DNA of 64,000 nucleotides, taken from Sphingomonas lacusdianchii. GTDB lineage: Bacteria > Pseudomonadota > Alphaproteobacteria > Sphingomonadales > Sphingomonadaceae. The position numbers and the translations under genes were made by a program. The stretch is from positions 62,001 through 126,000 of the forward strand of contig NZ_JAKRET010000004.1 of assembly GCF_022664395.1 (NCBI RefSeq). Direction: 5' to 3'. A model generated the notes under the pieces. The model made no database searches, was not told where the DNA came from, and saw only the letters and a program-made list of their open reading frames with translations. Of this stretch, positions 35,825 to 44,619 are shown one piece after another (the first letter of the stretch is position 1; each line of letters begins with the position of its first letter).

Positions 35825-38707
35825 TCAGCGCCCGCTGCCGTACCGCAGCCTTGCGCCCGCATAGTAATAGCGTCCGACCGGCGAGATGGGCACGTTGGTC
35901 TCGAACCCGATATCGGGCCGCTGATCGCCCAGATTGTTGACGCCGCCATAGAAGGAGAAGTCGTCATTGACCGCGACCTGCGCCTGCACGTCGTGGCTCC
36001 ACAACTGCTTGTACCGGAAATAGCGCGGATCGACGAGGCTGGGGTTGCTGTCGGTATCGATGCGGGGAAAGCGGCGGACGCCGTTCTGCCAGCGCAGATT
36101 ATAGCTGAGCGTCAGCACGCCGCTGTTCCATGTCGGCGAGAAGGCCAGCGTGTAGCGCGGGCGGAAGGGTTGATCGACATTGTTCTCGGTCACCGCGCCC
36201 GGCGTCGCCACCTGTTCGAGCCGGTCGAGATAGCCGCCGACCAGCCGCAGGTCGAAATCACCCGCCGATGCGGTCGAGAAGCGATAGGTCAGGTTCAGTT
36301 CGGCGCCCGCGGTGCGGAAGGCGGCGACGTTTTGCGGCTGCACGATGAAGCCGTTGATGAAGCCGCTGCCCGCGCGGCGGGTGATCGACCCGCAATAGGC
36401 ATTGTCGAGGTTCGGCTGATCGACGCACAGTTGCGCGATGGTATTGGCGTCGGGGGTATTGATCGCGTCGCGCAGATCGATGTCGTACCAGTCGAGCGCG
36501 ATCGACAGGCCCGGCACGAAATCGGGACGCAGGACGAGGCCGGCGGTCCAGGTGCGGGCGACTTCGGGGCGCAAATTGCGATTGCCCTCCTGCGTGCCCG
36601 GAATGAAGATCGTCGCATCGGGATTGTTGGCGGCGGTGAAGTTCGCGAAATCGCCGCCGGCGGCGGCGATCAACGTCCGGCAATTCTCGGCGCGGAACGA
36701 CGTGCCGAGGCTGCGATTGGCGACATAGCAGGGGTCGGAGAAGAAATTGCTGGTGCCGGTCTGCGGGCGGAAGATCTCGCCGATATTGGGCGCGCGCACC
36801 GATCGACCATAGGATCCCCGGACGCTGATCGCCGCGATCGGCGCATAGATCGCGTTGAACTGATAGGCGCGGGTCGATCCGATCGTCGAATAATCGGACA
36901 GGCGGCCCGCCGCGCCGACCGACAGCAGATGCGCGAAGGGGACCTCCTTCAACAGCGGCGCATTGACCTCGCCGAAGGCTTCCCACACGTCGAAGCTGCC
37001 GTCCGAAGGGGTCGGGATGATATATTCGTCATATTGGTAGAAGGCGTTGTCGATCAGCGCCTGTGCCGGGCGGAAGCGGCTCGATTCGCGGCGATATTCG
37101 CCACCGGCGGCAAAGGCGACCGGGCCGCCGGGCAGTTCGAAGAACTGGCCGAGATCGCCGGTCAGCGATGCGGTCGCGACATGTTGTTCGATGCGCGCGT
37201 TGCTGACCGGGTTGCTCAGATAATAGCCGAACGAGCGGCCATCGACGGTATTGCCGCCAAAGGTGTTGACCGGCACGCAGCCCGCCGCTCGCGCCTCGGC
37301 CGAACGGCACACGATCGCGCCGCTACCGTCGCGCACCGCATCGAGTGCGTTGAGGAATTGGGTGTTGAGCCGGTCGTTCAGCTTGGTCGCGCGCACGTCG
37401 GTGCGGCCATAGGTGTAGGAGACGTCGTAGCTGGCATGATCGGTCAGCCGCCCGCTGATATCGACGACGCCGCGCCACGTCCGCCGCCGGTCGCGCTCGC
37501 CGCGGCGGGGAATGTCGAAATTGTTGCGGCTGATATCGACCGAGGTGAGGCCGGCGGCGCGCGCGGCGGTCAGGATCGACGCCGGGATGAACGGATTGTC
37601 GAGCGCGATGGTCGCCGGATAATTGCCGCCATAGCCGCTGAAGCTGGTCACCTCGCTCTGGACGAACTTGCCCTCCACCGACAGCTTGAATGCGTCGGAA
37701 ACATCGAAATGGGCGAGCGCGTTGACGGCGTGGCGTTCGGTGCGCGGCAGGATATCGCCGATATAGCCCGCGACCGGCGTATCGTCGCCGCCGATCGAAT
37801 AGCCGTCATTCTGCAGGAACCGGCCGGGGGTGTAGAGCGCGCCGTCGCCGCGAAACACCTGATCGCCGATGACGACATAGCCCTGGTTCGATCCATAGGG
37901 ATAGCGAAGGTCGGTGACCGGGCCGATCTTGTAGCTGCCCGCGCGGGTCGGGTCGTAGCCGTCGAGGTTCACGAAATACTGCCGCTGGGCGAGCGTCAGA
38001 TAGTCGCGATCGTCGTTCGCCAGCGGATCATCGGCATTATATTCATAGGAGAGCGTCAGGTTGCCGCGTCCTTCGGCGAAGTTGCGCCCGGCGATCAGCG
38101 AGGCGAAGCGGTTACCGGCATCGCCGCGCTCCGAAATGCCCGCCTGTGCGCGTGCGGCGATCCCGTCGAAATCACGGCGCAGCACGAAGTTGACGACGCC
38201 CGACACGCCGTCCGCGCCATAGATGGCGGAAGCGGCACCGGTCAGCACGTCGACGCGCTCGATCAGGTCGGTCGGGATCGCGTTGATGTCGACGGCGGCG
38301 GTGTCGGGCTGTCCGGCGACATGGCGGCGCTCATTGACCAGCACCAGCGTCCGGCTGGGGCCGAGGCCGCGCAGATCGAGCAGGTTCAGTCCGACCTGTC
38401 CCAGCGCGCCATCGGCCTGGTTGCGGCCGGCGGTGCGCGTGCTGTCGAGCGAGTTGGTCAGCGCGGGGACGCGTTGCAGGAAGCTGGTGACATTGGTGGT
38501 GCCCGACTGGCGCAGTTCCTCCGCCCCCAGCGACACGACCGGGTTGGGCGCGGCATAATCGGGGCGGGCGATGCGCGATCCGGTGACGACGATTTCGCTG
38601 CCCTCGTCGCTTGCGGGCGGCGTTTCGGGCGCGGTCTGGGCGTGCGCCGACGCAGCGGCGAACAGCGCCGCTCCAGCGAGCAGGCGACGGCGGATGGTGA
38701 TCGGCAT
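35825..38707 (-). CDS. TonB-dependent receptor
   Basis: A 960-residue outer-membrane receptor. After a signal peptide (RRRLLAGAALFAAASAHAQ) comes a short TonB-box region and the plug domain (GSEIVVTGSRIARPDYAAP, with SAIYGADGVSGVVNFVLRRD in the plug). A 22-strand beta-barrel follows and the C-terminus is YYYAGARLRYGSGR. It takes up large substrates with TonB-ExbBD energy. It is divergent from a sugar ABC transporter about 180 bp away, which suggests an oligosaccharide substrate, but this is inference from context. No Fur-like box was seen upstream. Confidence 0.9.
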   Translation of the reverse strand: MPITIRRRLLAGAALFAAASAHAQTAPETPPASDEGSEIVVTGSRIARPDYAAPNPVVSLGAEELRQSGTTNVTSFLQRVPALTNSLDSTRTAGRNQADGALGQVGLNLLDLRGLGPSRTLVLVNERRHVAGQPDTAAVDINAIPTDLIERVDVLTGAASAIYGADGVSGVVNFVLRRDFDGIAARAQAGISERGDAGNRFASLIAGRNFAEGRGNLTLSYEYNADDPLANDDRDYLTLAQRQYFVNLDGYDPTRAGSYKIGPVTDLRYPYGSNQGYVVIGDQVFRGDGALYTPGRFLQNDGYSIGGDDTPVAGYIGDILPRTERHAVNALAHFDVSDAFKLSVEGKFVQSEVTSFSGYGGNYPATIALDNPFIPASILTAARAAGLTSVDISRNNFDIPRRGERDRRRTWRGVVDISGRLTDHASYDVSYTYGRTDVRATKLNDRLNTQFLNALDAVRDGSGAIVCRSAEARAAGCVPVNTFGGNTVDGRSFGYYLSNPVSNARIEQHVATASLTGDLGQFFELPGGPVAFAAGGEYRRESSRFRPAQALIDNAFYQYDEYIIPTPSDGSFDVWEAFGEVNAPLLKEVPFAHLLSVGAAGRLSDYSTIGSTRAYQFNAIYAPIAAISVRGSYGRSVRAPNIGEIFRPQTGTSNFFSDPCYVANRSLGTSFRAENCRTLIAAAGGDFANFTAANNPDATIFIPGTQEGNRNLRPEVARTWTAGLVLRPDFVPGLSIALDWYDIDLRDAINTPDANTIAQLCVDQPNLDNAYCGSITRRAGSGFINGFIVQPQNVAAFRTAGAELNLTYRFSTASAGDFDLRLVGGYLDRLEQVATPGAVTENNVDQPFRPRYTLAFSPTWNSGVLTLSYNLRWQNGVRRFPRIDTDSNPSLVDPRYFRYKQLWSHDVQAQVAVNDDFSFYGGVNNLGDQRPDIGFETNVPISPVGRYYYAGARLRYGSGR

Positions 38708-38886
38708 GATTTTGGTTCCCCCGACCGGCGCGCCCCGTGGACGTCGTTTCTGGTCGAACGGCAAAACGGTCAGTGCTTCGAAAGGGTTCGGCTGTGTACG
38801 CGGCGGACCATGAAAACTGCCGTTTCTACCGGTGTTTAGGGTCCGGCTCGCTGGCGCGGGGCGCCACGATCCGGCATCGTCGCACG

Positions 38887-40152
38887 GTGCAGAGCCGGAA
38901 CGAACAAGGCGGGCCGACCCGCAGGGCCATGCTCGGCATGCTGCCCGCGCTGGCGATCGGGGCCTGTGCGCGATCGACCGGCGTTGCGCCGCTGCGCGTC
39001 TGGGCGATGAGCTATGAAGGCGATTATTCCCCGCATCTGATGCCCGGCTTCACCGCCGCCACCGGCATTCCGGTCGAGGTCCAGTCGCTGCCCTCCACCG
39101 CGTCGCACGAAAAGCTGCTGACGGCGCATGCCGGGGGGGCGTTGCCCGACGTGTTGATGTTGTTCAACGGCTGGATCCGCGAATTCGCGATGATCCGCGC
39201 GGTCGCGCCGGTGCCGTCGCCCGCGCTGACCGCCGGGCTGTCCCCCGGTATCCGCGATGCGCTGCGCATCGACGGGCGCGATTATGCGGTGCCGTGGTCG
39301 GTCGCGCCGCAGGTCCAATATTACCGAACCGATATCGTGGGGGAGGCGGGCTATGCCGCGCCGCCGCTCGACTGGGGGGGGTGGCTGACGATGGCGCGGG
39401 CGATCAAGCGGCGGCGGCCCGACAACTATGTCTTCCTGATGCTGCTCAACTGGCCGGGCGCGTTGCTGACGATGATGACGCAGGCGGGGGCGACGATGTT
39501 GCGCGACCATGCGACGCGCGGCAATTTCCGGTCCGATCCGGTGCGCGCCGCCTTTGCCTATTACGCCAATCTCTTCGCCGAAGGGCTGGCGCCGCGGGCT
39601 GCCTCGACCGAGGTACAGGACCCGCTGGCCGCATTCGCGCAGGGCTATTTCGCGATCTGGCCGAGTTCGCCGACGACATTGCTCGACCTGCGTCGCCGGG
39701 CCACCGATATTCCGCCCGAACGCTGGGCGACCGCGCGGCTGGCCGGTCCGAACGGGCCGGGTCCGGTATCGGGCGACAGCGCCAGCCTGTGCGTGTCGAC
39801 GACGACCGATCGCCCGGCCGAGGCATGGGCGCTGGTCCGCCACATGACGTCGCGCGACAGCGAACTGACCTTTCAGCGGATGATCGGCAATCTGCCCGCG
39901 CGACTGGACGCATGGGATGCGCCGCAACTGGCGCTGCCGGTGCTGCGTGCGTTCCGCGAACAGATGGCGCAACCCGCGCCGATCCCGCCGGTCGTCGAAT
40001 GGGAACGCATCCAAGGCGAGATCCAGTTGGCCGCCGAACGCGTGGTGCGCGGGCTTCAGACCATCGGACAGGCACTGACCGCGCTCGACGAACGCGTCGA
40101 CCAGTTGCTGGCGAAGCGGCGCGCGCTGGTCGATGCGGGGCGGATCGCATGA
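38887..40152 (+). CDS. ABC sugar transporter, extracellular solute-binding protein
   Basis: A 421-residue solute-binding protein of the family 1 (maltose/glycerol-3-phosphate) type. The export signal has a twin arginine (PTRRAMLGMLPALAIGAC), ending in a lipobox-like Cys, so Tat export and lipidation are possible. The body begins PLRVWAMSYEGDYSPHLMPG and has typical ligand-cleft features such as GPVSGDSASLCVSTTT. I take GTG at 38887 because a downstream ATG would remove the arginines; the start is the least certain part. It overlaps the permease gene by 4 bp (ATGA). Confidence 0.85.
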   Translation: MQSRNEQGGPTRRAMLGMLPALAIGACARSTGVAPLRVWAMSYEGDYSPHLMPGFTAATGIPVEVQSLPSTASHEKLLTAHAGGALPDVLMLFNGWIREFAMIRAVAPVPSPALTAGLSPGIRDALRIDGRDYAVPWSVAPQVQYYRTDIVGEAGYAAPPLDWGGWLTMARAIKRRRPDNYVFLMLLNWPGALLTMMTQAGATMLRDHATRGNFRSDPVRAAFAYYANLFAEGLAPRAASTEVQDPLAAFAQGYFAIWPSSPTTLLDLRRRATDIPPERWATARLAGPNGPGPVSGDSASLCVSTTTDRPAEAWALVRHMTSRDSELTFQRMIGNLPARLDAWDAPQLALPVLRAFREQMAQPAPIPPVVEWERIQGEIQLAAERVVRGLQTIGQALTALDERVDQLLAKRRALVDAGRIA

Positions 40153-41030
40153 CCCGCCAGTCACGCGCCGCATGGCTCTTCACCGCGCCGGTGCTGACCA
40201 TCATCCTGATCGTGCTGGTGATTCCCACGATCGCGGCGCTGGCGCTGTCGGTGACAGACTATTCGGTCTATGCGCTGGCCGATCCCGGCAATCTGCATTT
40301 CGTCGGCATCGACAATTTCGTCGAACTGCTGGCGACGCCGCTGTTCTGGCGATCGCTGAAGAATACGCTGATCTTTGCGGTGCTGGGCGTGCCGATGGCG
40401 ATCGGCACGTCGCTGTTGGCGGCGCTGCTCCTCAACGACGCGACGGTGCGGTGGAAGCCGTTGTGGCGCGTCGCGCTGTTCGCGCCCTATGTCACCAGCG
40501 TGGTCGCGACCGCGGTCGTGTGGCGGTTCCTGTTCAACGAACGCTTCGGCCTGCTCAATCAGGGGCTGGCGCTGATCGGCATTCCGCGCGTCGACTGGCT
40601 GGGCAACCCGAACAGTTCGATCCCGGCGATCCTGATCTTCGTGACGTGGAAGATTTTCGGCTACAACATGATCGTGTTCACCGCCGCGCTGGCCGCGGTG
40701 CCGCAGGATTTGATGGAAGCGGCGCGGCTCGACGGGGCGGGGCGGTGGCTGCGCTTCCGCCACGTGACGCTGCCGGCAATCGGGCCGACGCTGCTGCTGG
40801 CGGCGGTGATGAGCGTCGCCGGGTTCCTCCAGATCTTCGCCGAACCCTATGTAATGACGCTCGGCGGACCGGCGCAGAGCACGACGACGGTGCTGTATTT
40901 CATGTTCGAGGAAGGGTTCAAATGGTGGAACCTGGGACAGGCGAGCGCGGTCGCGTTCGTCCTGTTCGTCATGATCCTGCTGCTCACCTGGATCCAGAGC
41001 CGCATCGGCAGGCGTAACGAATGGCTGTGA
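40149..41030 (+). CDS. ABC sugar transporter permease (MalF type)
   Basis: A 293-residue inner-membrane protein with six predicted helices. The cytoplasmic EAA loop reads EAARLDGAGRWLRFRHVTLP, the contact site for the ATPase. It forms the translocation pore with the following permease. The start overlaps the solute-binding protein stop (ATGA) and the end overlaps the next permease by 10 bp, so the three genes form one operon. Confidence 0.92.
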   Translation: MTRQSRAAWLFTAPVLTIILIVLVIPTIAALALSVTDYSVYALADPGNLHFVGIDNFVELLATPLFWRSLKNTLIFAVLGVPMAIGTSLLAALLLNDATVRWKPLWRVALFAPYVTSVVATAVVWRFLFNERFGLLNQGLALIGIPRVDWLGNPNSSIPAILIFVTWKIFGYNMIVFTAALAAVPQDLMEAARLDGAGRWLRFRHVTLPAIGPTLLLAAVMSVAGFLQIFAEPYVMTLGGPAQSTTTVLYFMFEEGFKWWNLGQASAVAFVLFVMILLLTWIQSRIGRRNEWL

Positions 41031-41872
41031 GGAAACTGCGCGCGATCGTCGCCAATGCCGCGGTCGTCGCGCTGGTCGCGCTGACCGTCGCACCGCTTGT
41101 CTATATGGTGATCGTGTCGTTCATGCCGCGCGGGGAATCGGGCACGTTGCCGATCCCGCTATGGCCGTCGCGCTGGTCGCTGGAAAATTACCACGAATTG
41201 CTGGTGCGGCGGCAGATCAATGGGGCATGGTTCGATTATCGCATCCTGCCCGCGCTCAGGAACAGCATCGGCGTCGCCATGCTCGCGACGCTGTTCGGGC
41301 TGCTGCTGACCGTGCCGGCGGGCTATGCCTTTGCCAAGCTGCGCTTTCGTGGGCGGGAGCGGTTGCTGAAATTGCTGATCGCCGCACTGGTCGTGCCGGG
41401 ACAGGTCGCGATGCTGCCGCTGTTCCTGATCTTCCGCCACCTGGGGCTGGTCAACAGCTATGCCGGGGTGATCCTGCCGGGGCTGGCGGGGATTTTCGGC
41501 GTGCTGTTCGTGCGACAGGCGACGCTGGCGATCCCCGACGAACTGATCGATGCGGCGCGGATGGACGGGGCCAGCGAGTTGCGCATCTTCCGCACGATCG
41601 TCCTGCCGCTGCTGACGCCGGTGGTGGTGACGCTGGCGCTGTTCACCTTCCTCGCCAGCTGGAACGACTTCATGTGGCCGCTGGTGGTCCTCGCCTACCA
41701 GCAGCGCTACACCCTGCCGGTCGCGGTCGCGGCGATCGCGCGCGAACATGCCGCCGATGGCGAATTGATGATGGCGGCATCGGTGGTGACGACGATGCCG
41801 GTGCTGCTGATCTTCCTGTTGCTCCAGCGCTATTATCTGACCGGGCTGCTCGGCGGCGGGGTCAAGGGATAG
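41021..41872 (+). CDS. ABC sugar transporter permease (MalG type)
   Basis: A 283-residue partner permease with six predicted helices. The EAA loop appears as DAARMDGASELRIFRTIVLP. The C-terminal segment LLLQRYYLTGLLGGGVKG is typical of MalG-like subunits. It overlaps the previous gene by 10 bp. Its last 40 bp overlap the convergent ATPase gene, an unusual arrangement because the ATPase usually sits in the same operon. Confidence 0.92.
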   Translation: MAVRKLRAIVANAAVVALVALTVAPLVYMVIVSFMPRGESGTLPIPLWPSRWSLENYHELLVRRQINGAWFDYRILPALRNSIGVAMLATLFGLLLTVPAGYAFAKLRFRGRERLLKLLIAALVVPGQVAMLPLFLIFRHLGLVNSYAGVILPGLAGIFGVLFVRQATLAIPDELIDAARMDGASELRIFRTIVLPLLTPVVVTLALFTFLASWNDFMWPLVVLAYQQRYTLPVAVAAIAREHAADGELMMAASVVTTMPVLLIFLLLQRYYLTGLLGGGVKG

Positions 41873-42942
41873 GCGCGGCCGTCGGCGGCGAAGACATGCG
41901 CGTCGTGTGGCGCGATCGAGAAATGCAGTACCTCGCCCAGCGTCACCGACCGGTCGCCGGGCAGCTGTGCGACGATCGTGTCGACATCGCCACGCGCGCC
42001 CAGATGCGCGAACGACAGCGGCCCCAGCCGTTCGAACAACTCGACCGCGCCCGCGAACGGGCCGTCCTCATCGGGTAACAAATGTTCGGGCCGGACGCCC
42101 AGCGTGACGGCGGTGCCGATATCGTCGGTGCTCACCTGTGCCGCGGTCGCCACCAGCGCGCCGTCGGGCAGGCGCAGCGTCGCCCCGGTCGGCGTCACTG
42201 CGGCGAGCATCGCGGGCAACAGGTTCATGCCCGGCGATCCGATCGCGGCGGCGACGGCGATGCTGGCCGGGCGGCGATAGACCTCGATCGGATCGCCGAC
42301 CTGTTCGATCCGTCCGGCGCTCATTACGACGATGCGGTTGGCGAGCGTCATCGCCTCAAGCTGGTCGTGCGTCACATAGATCATCGTCGCGCCAAGTTGC
42401 TGATGCAGGCGTGCGAATTCGTGCCGCATCCGCGCGCGCAGCGACGTGTCGAGATTGGAGAGCGGTTCGTCGAGCAGCAGCACCTGCGGCCGGCGGACGA
42501 TCGCGCGGGCGATCGACACGCGCTGCCGCTGGCCCCCCGACAGCGCGCGCGGGCGACGGTCGAGCAGGTCGGTCAGGTCGAGCATCGCCGCCGCTTCGGC
42601 GACACGCTCGGCTATCTCCTGCTTGGGCAGGCCGGCGACCTTCAGCGGAAAGGCGATGTTCCCGGCGACGGTCAGATGCGGGTAGAGGGCATAGGACTGG
42701 AACACCATCGCCACGCCGCGTTCGGCGGGCGGGGCATCGGTGACATCGCGCCCGCCGATCAGGATACGGCCTTCGCTGGCACTCTCCAGCCCGGCGATCA
42801 TCCGCAGCAGCGTCGACTTGCCGCAGCCCGATGGGCCCACCAGCACGACGAATTCGCCATCGGCGATTTGCAGATCGCTGGGGGATAGAGCGATCGTTTC
42901 GCCGAAGCGCTTGCCAAGTCCTGCAATGTCGACCGCCGCCAT
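41833..42942 (-). CDS. ABC sugar transporter ATPase (MalK/UgpC type)
   Basis: A 369-residue ATP-binding subunit. Walker A is GPSGCGKST, the signature is ALSGGQRQR, and Walker B is VLLLDEPLSNLD. A C-terminal TOBE/OB-like regulatory domain (from about 240) is typical of sugar-import ATPases. It is encoded convergently to the permeases, overlapping by 40 bp. A shared ATPase could also serve other sugar importers; the neighbouring solute-binding protein and permeases are its most likely partners. Confidence 0.9.
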   Translation of the reverse strand: MAAVDIAGLGKRFGETIALSPSDLQIADGEFVVLVGPSGCGKSTLLRMIAGLESASEGRILIGGRDVTDAPPAERGVAMVFQSYALYPHLTVAGNIAFPLKVAGLPKQEIAERVAEAAAMLDLTDLLDRRPRALSGGQRQRVSIARAIVRRPQVLLLDEPLSNLDTSLRARMRHEFARLHQQLGATMIYVTHDQLEAMTLANRIVVMSAGRIEQVGDPIEVYRRPASIAVAAAIGSPGMNLLPAMLAAVTPTGATLRLPDGALVATAAQVSTDDIGTAVTLGVRPEHLLPDEDGPFAGAVELFERLGPLSFAHLGARGDVDTIVAQLPGDRSVTLGEVLHFSIAPHDAHVFAADGRAYPLTPPPSSPVR

Positions 42943-43049
42943 GATCTCTCCCGCCTATTACAGCGACTTACGCGTAACTGGGGGCGGCGCAACGATTGGT
43001 GCGGTAGCGGCGGTTCGCGGGAGTCCCGCTACGGGGCGGGCAAATCCTG

Positions 43050-43176
43050 CCTGGCACGGGGAGGGGGACCAGCGAAGCTGGTGGAAGGGGGTGTCGGCAA
43101 ACGCCGCCCGGTCGTTTCGGGCAATACCCCTCCACCATCCGCTGCGCGGACGGTCCCCTCCCCGCAGGCGGGGAGG
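43050..43176. repeat. Dispersed intergenic repeat, GGGGAGGGGGACC family, copy 2
   Basis: Opens CTGGCACGGGGAGGGGGACC, as at 7862, then AGCGAAGCTGGTGG. Later it has CCCCTCCACCATCCGC and GGTCCCCTCCCCGCAGGCGG in opposite sense, giving an inverted-repeat layout. It fills the gap between the ATPase gene start and the next minus-strand gene end. Confidence 0.65.
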
Positions 43177-43189
43177 AGCTTAAATCGAC

Positions 43190-43915
43190 TTAGAAGCGGA
43201 AGGCGGTTCCGACGTAGATCGCCTGGCTGTCGCGGCGATCCGGGACGATACGCAGCATGCGTTCACGCTCCGAGCGATAGCGGACACCGGCGGTGACATC
43301 GAGGTTGCGGGTCAGCTTGTACGATCCGCCCATGTCGAGCGAATAGCCCGACGGATCGGCGATCAGCGCAGGCTGATCGGCGAGCGGACGATCGCTGCTC
43401 GCGCCGACACGGCCGGTGAACTTGCGGCCCGAATAGCTGACGCCGACGCCCATCTGTTCGCGGCTGCCCGGCTGCCCGGCAAGGTCGAGACGGGTCATGT
43501 CGCCCGATACCGCCAGCCGCTTCCAGCCGACCGACATGCCGAGATTATAGGCGACCGGATTGAGCGTCTGTACCGGCGCCGCCGCGGCGACGCGATCGGG
43601 CAGGCGGTTCGGCTGGATCGTGCGGCTGCGCACCGCGACCTTGACCGAACGGTTGCCGATCACCGCCCCTTCGGACGGCGTGAACTGAAAACCCGGTGCG
43701 TTGAGCGCAGTGCGCGACAGCGCGGCGGCGAGCCGCGGATCGGCCGAGGCCGGGGTGAACGAACCGAAAGCGACCAGCGGCATCGATTCGGGATTGAGCC
43801 GCTTCAGGACGCGCGGTGCGCGCTGTTCCTGCGCGAAGAGCGCAGGGGACGCACCGAGACCGGCGGCGACAATCGCCCCCAATCCTATGCCAGCCCAGAT
43901 CCTGCTGCCCGTCAT
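43190..43915 (-). CDS. Putative outer-membrane beta-barrel protein, unknown function
   Basis: A 241-residue protein with a signal peptide (GSRIWAGIGLGAIVAAGLGA, ending near ALFAQ). The mature part alternates polar and hydrophobic residues (MSVGWKRLAVSGDMTRLDL, VGVSYSGRKFTGRVGASS), and ends GTAFRF with a C-terminal Phe, the hallmark of outer-membrane barrels. I recognise no named family. The ATG at 43915 has GAGG about 6 nt upstream; an ATG three bases earlier is possible. The gene stands alone. Confidence 0.75.
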   Translation of the reverse strand: MTGSRIWAGIGLGAIVAAGLGASPALFAQEQRAPRVLKRLNPESMPLVAFGSFTPASADPRLAAALSRTALNAPGFQFTPSEGAVIGNRSVKVAVRSRTIQPNRLPDRVAAAAPVQTLNPVAYNLGMSVGWKRLAVSGDMTRLDLAGQPGSREQMGVGVSYSGRKFTGRVGASSDRPLADQPALIADPSGYSLDMGGSYKLTRNLDVTAGVRYRSERERMLRIVPDRRDSQAIYVGTAFRF

Positions 43916-44173
43916 CATTTCCCTCACTCCCCGCCAATGGCGCTACCACGATTCGGTTGCGTGGCACCACCGGCTCCGGTCGCTTTCCGGCGACCTGTTG
44001 CATCGAACCCACATATTTGTCCGACCAAGCTGCAACCTGCGCCGATCCGGGGCCGCAATCGATCGCGCCCGCCCGGTTCCGGCCGCGTGTCACCAACCCG
44101 CTTGCCGCGTCCGCGCCACCTCCTATAGAAGCGGCGCGAACTGCCGTAATGGCCTGTAGTCAAGGAACCGCTC

Positions 44174-44608
44174 ATGAACCGCCCGCTGCTTATCGCGTTG
44201 CTGGCAACCTTTGCCCTGCCGATGGCCGCATGCAGCGGGGGCAAGGGGCGCGTCGCCGGCGATCTCGCCGCGTCGAAGGTCACGACGATCGGCGTCAATA
44301 GCTATCTGTGGCGTGCCAGCCTCGACACGCTGTCGTTCATGCCGCTGACCCAGACCGATTCGAACGGTGGTGTCATCGTCACCGACTGGTACGTCAATCC
44401 GGCGACGCCGACCGAGCGGACCAAGGTGACGGTCGCGATCCTCGACCAGGACCTGCGCGCCGATGCGCTGCGCGTCGCGGCGCTGCGCCAGATCAATCGC
44501 GGCGGCCAGTGGGTCGAGGCGCCGGTCGAGGCGGCGACGGTGCAGAAGCTGGAAGACATCATCCTGACGCGGGCGCGCGACCTGCGCCGCGGGGCGGTGA
44601 CCGGCTGA
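44174..44608 (+). CDS. DUF3576 lipoprotein
   Basis: A 144-residue protein with a lipoprotein signal ([17 protein letters not shown]). The domain [19 protein letters not shown] matches DUF3576. It lies directly upstream of leuS, a position conserved in alphaproteobacteria. Its function is unknown. The next gene starts 12 bp after its stop, so it opens the leuS-lptE-holA operon. Confidence 0.9.
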   Translation: MNRPLLIALLATFALPMAACSGGKGRVAGDLAASKVTTIGVNSYLWRASLDTLSFMPLTQTDSNGGVIVTDWYVNPATPTERTKVTVAILDQDLRADALRVAALRQINRGGQWVEAPVEAATVQKLEDIILTRARDLRRGAVTG

Positions 44609-44619
44609 GCGACGCGCCC

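Noticed and set aside
35993..38839. A 948-codon open frame on the plus strand
   Set aside because: It is entirely antisense to the TonB-dependent receptor, which has clear family motifs, a signal peptide and a beta-barrel.
38708..38886. Fur-like box in front of the TonB-dependent receptor
   Set aside because: I looked for the TGCGAA palindrome seen near bfd and did not find it; iron control of this receptor is not supported by the sequence.
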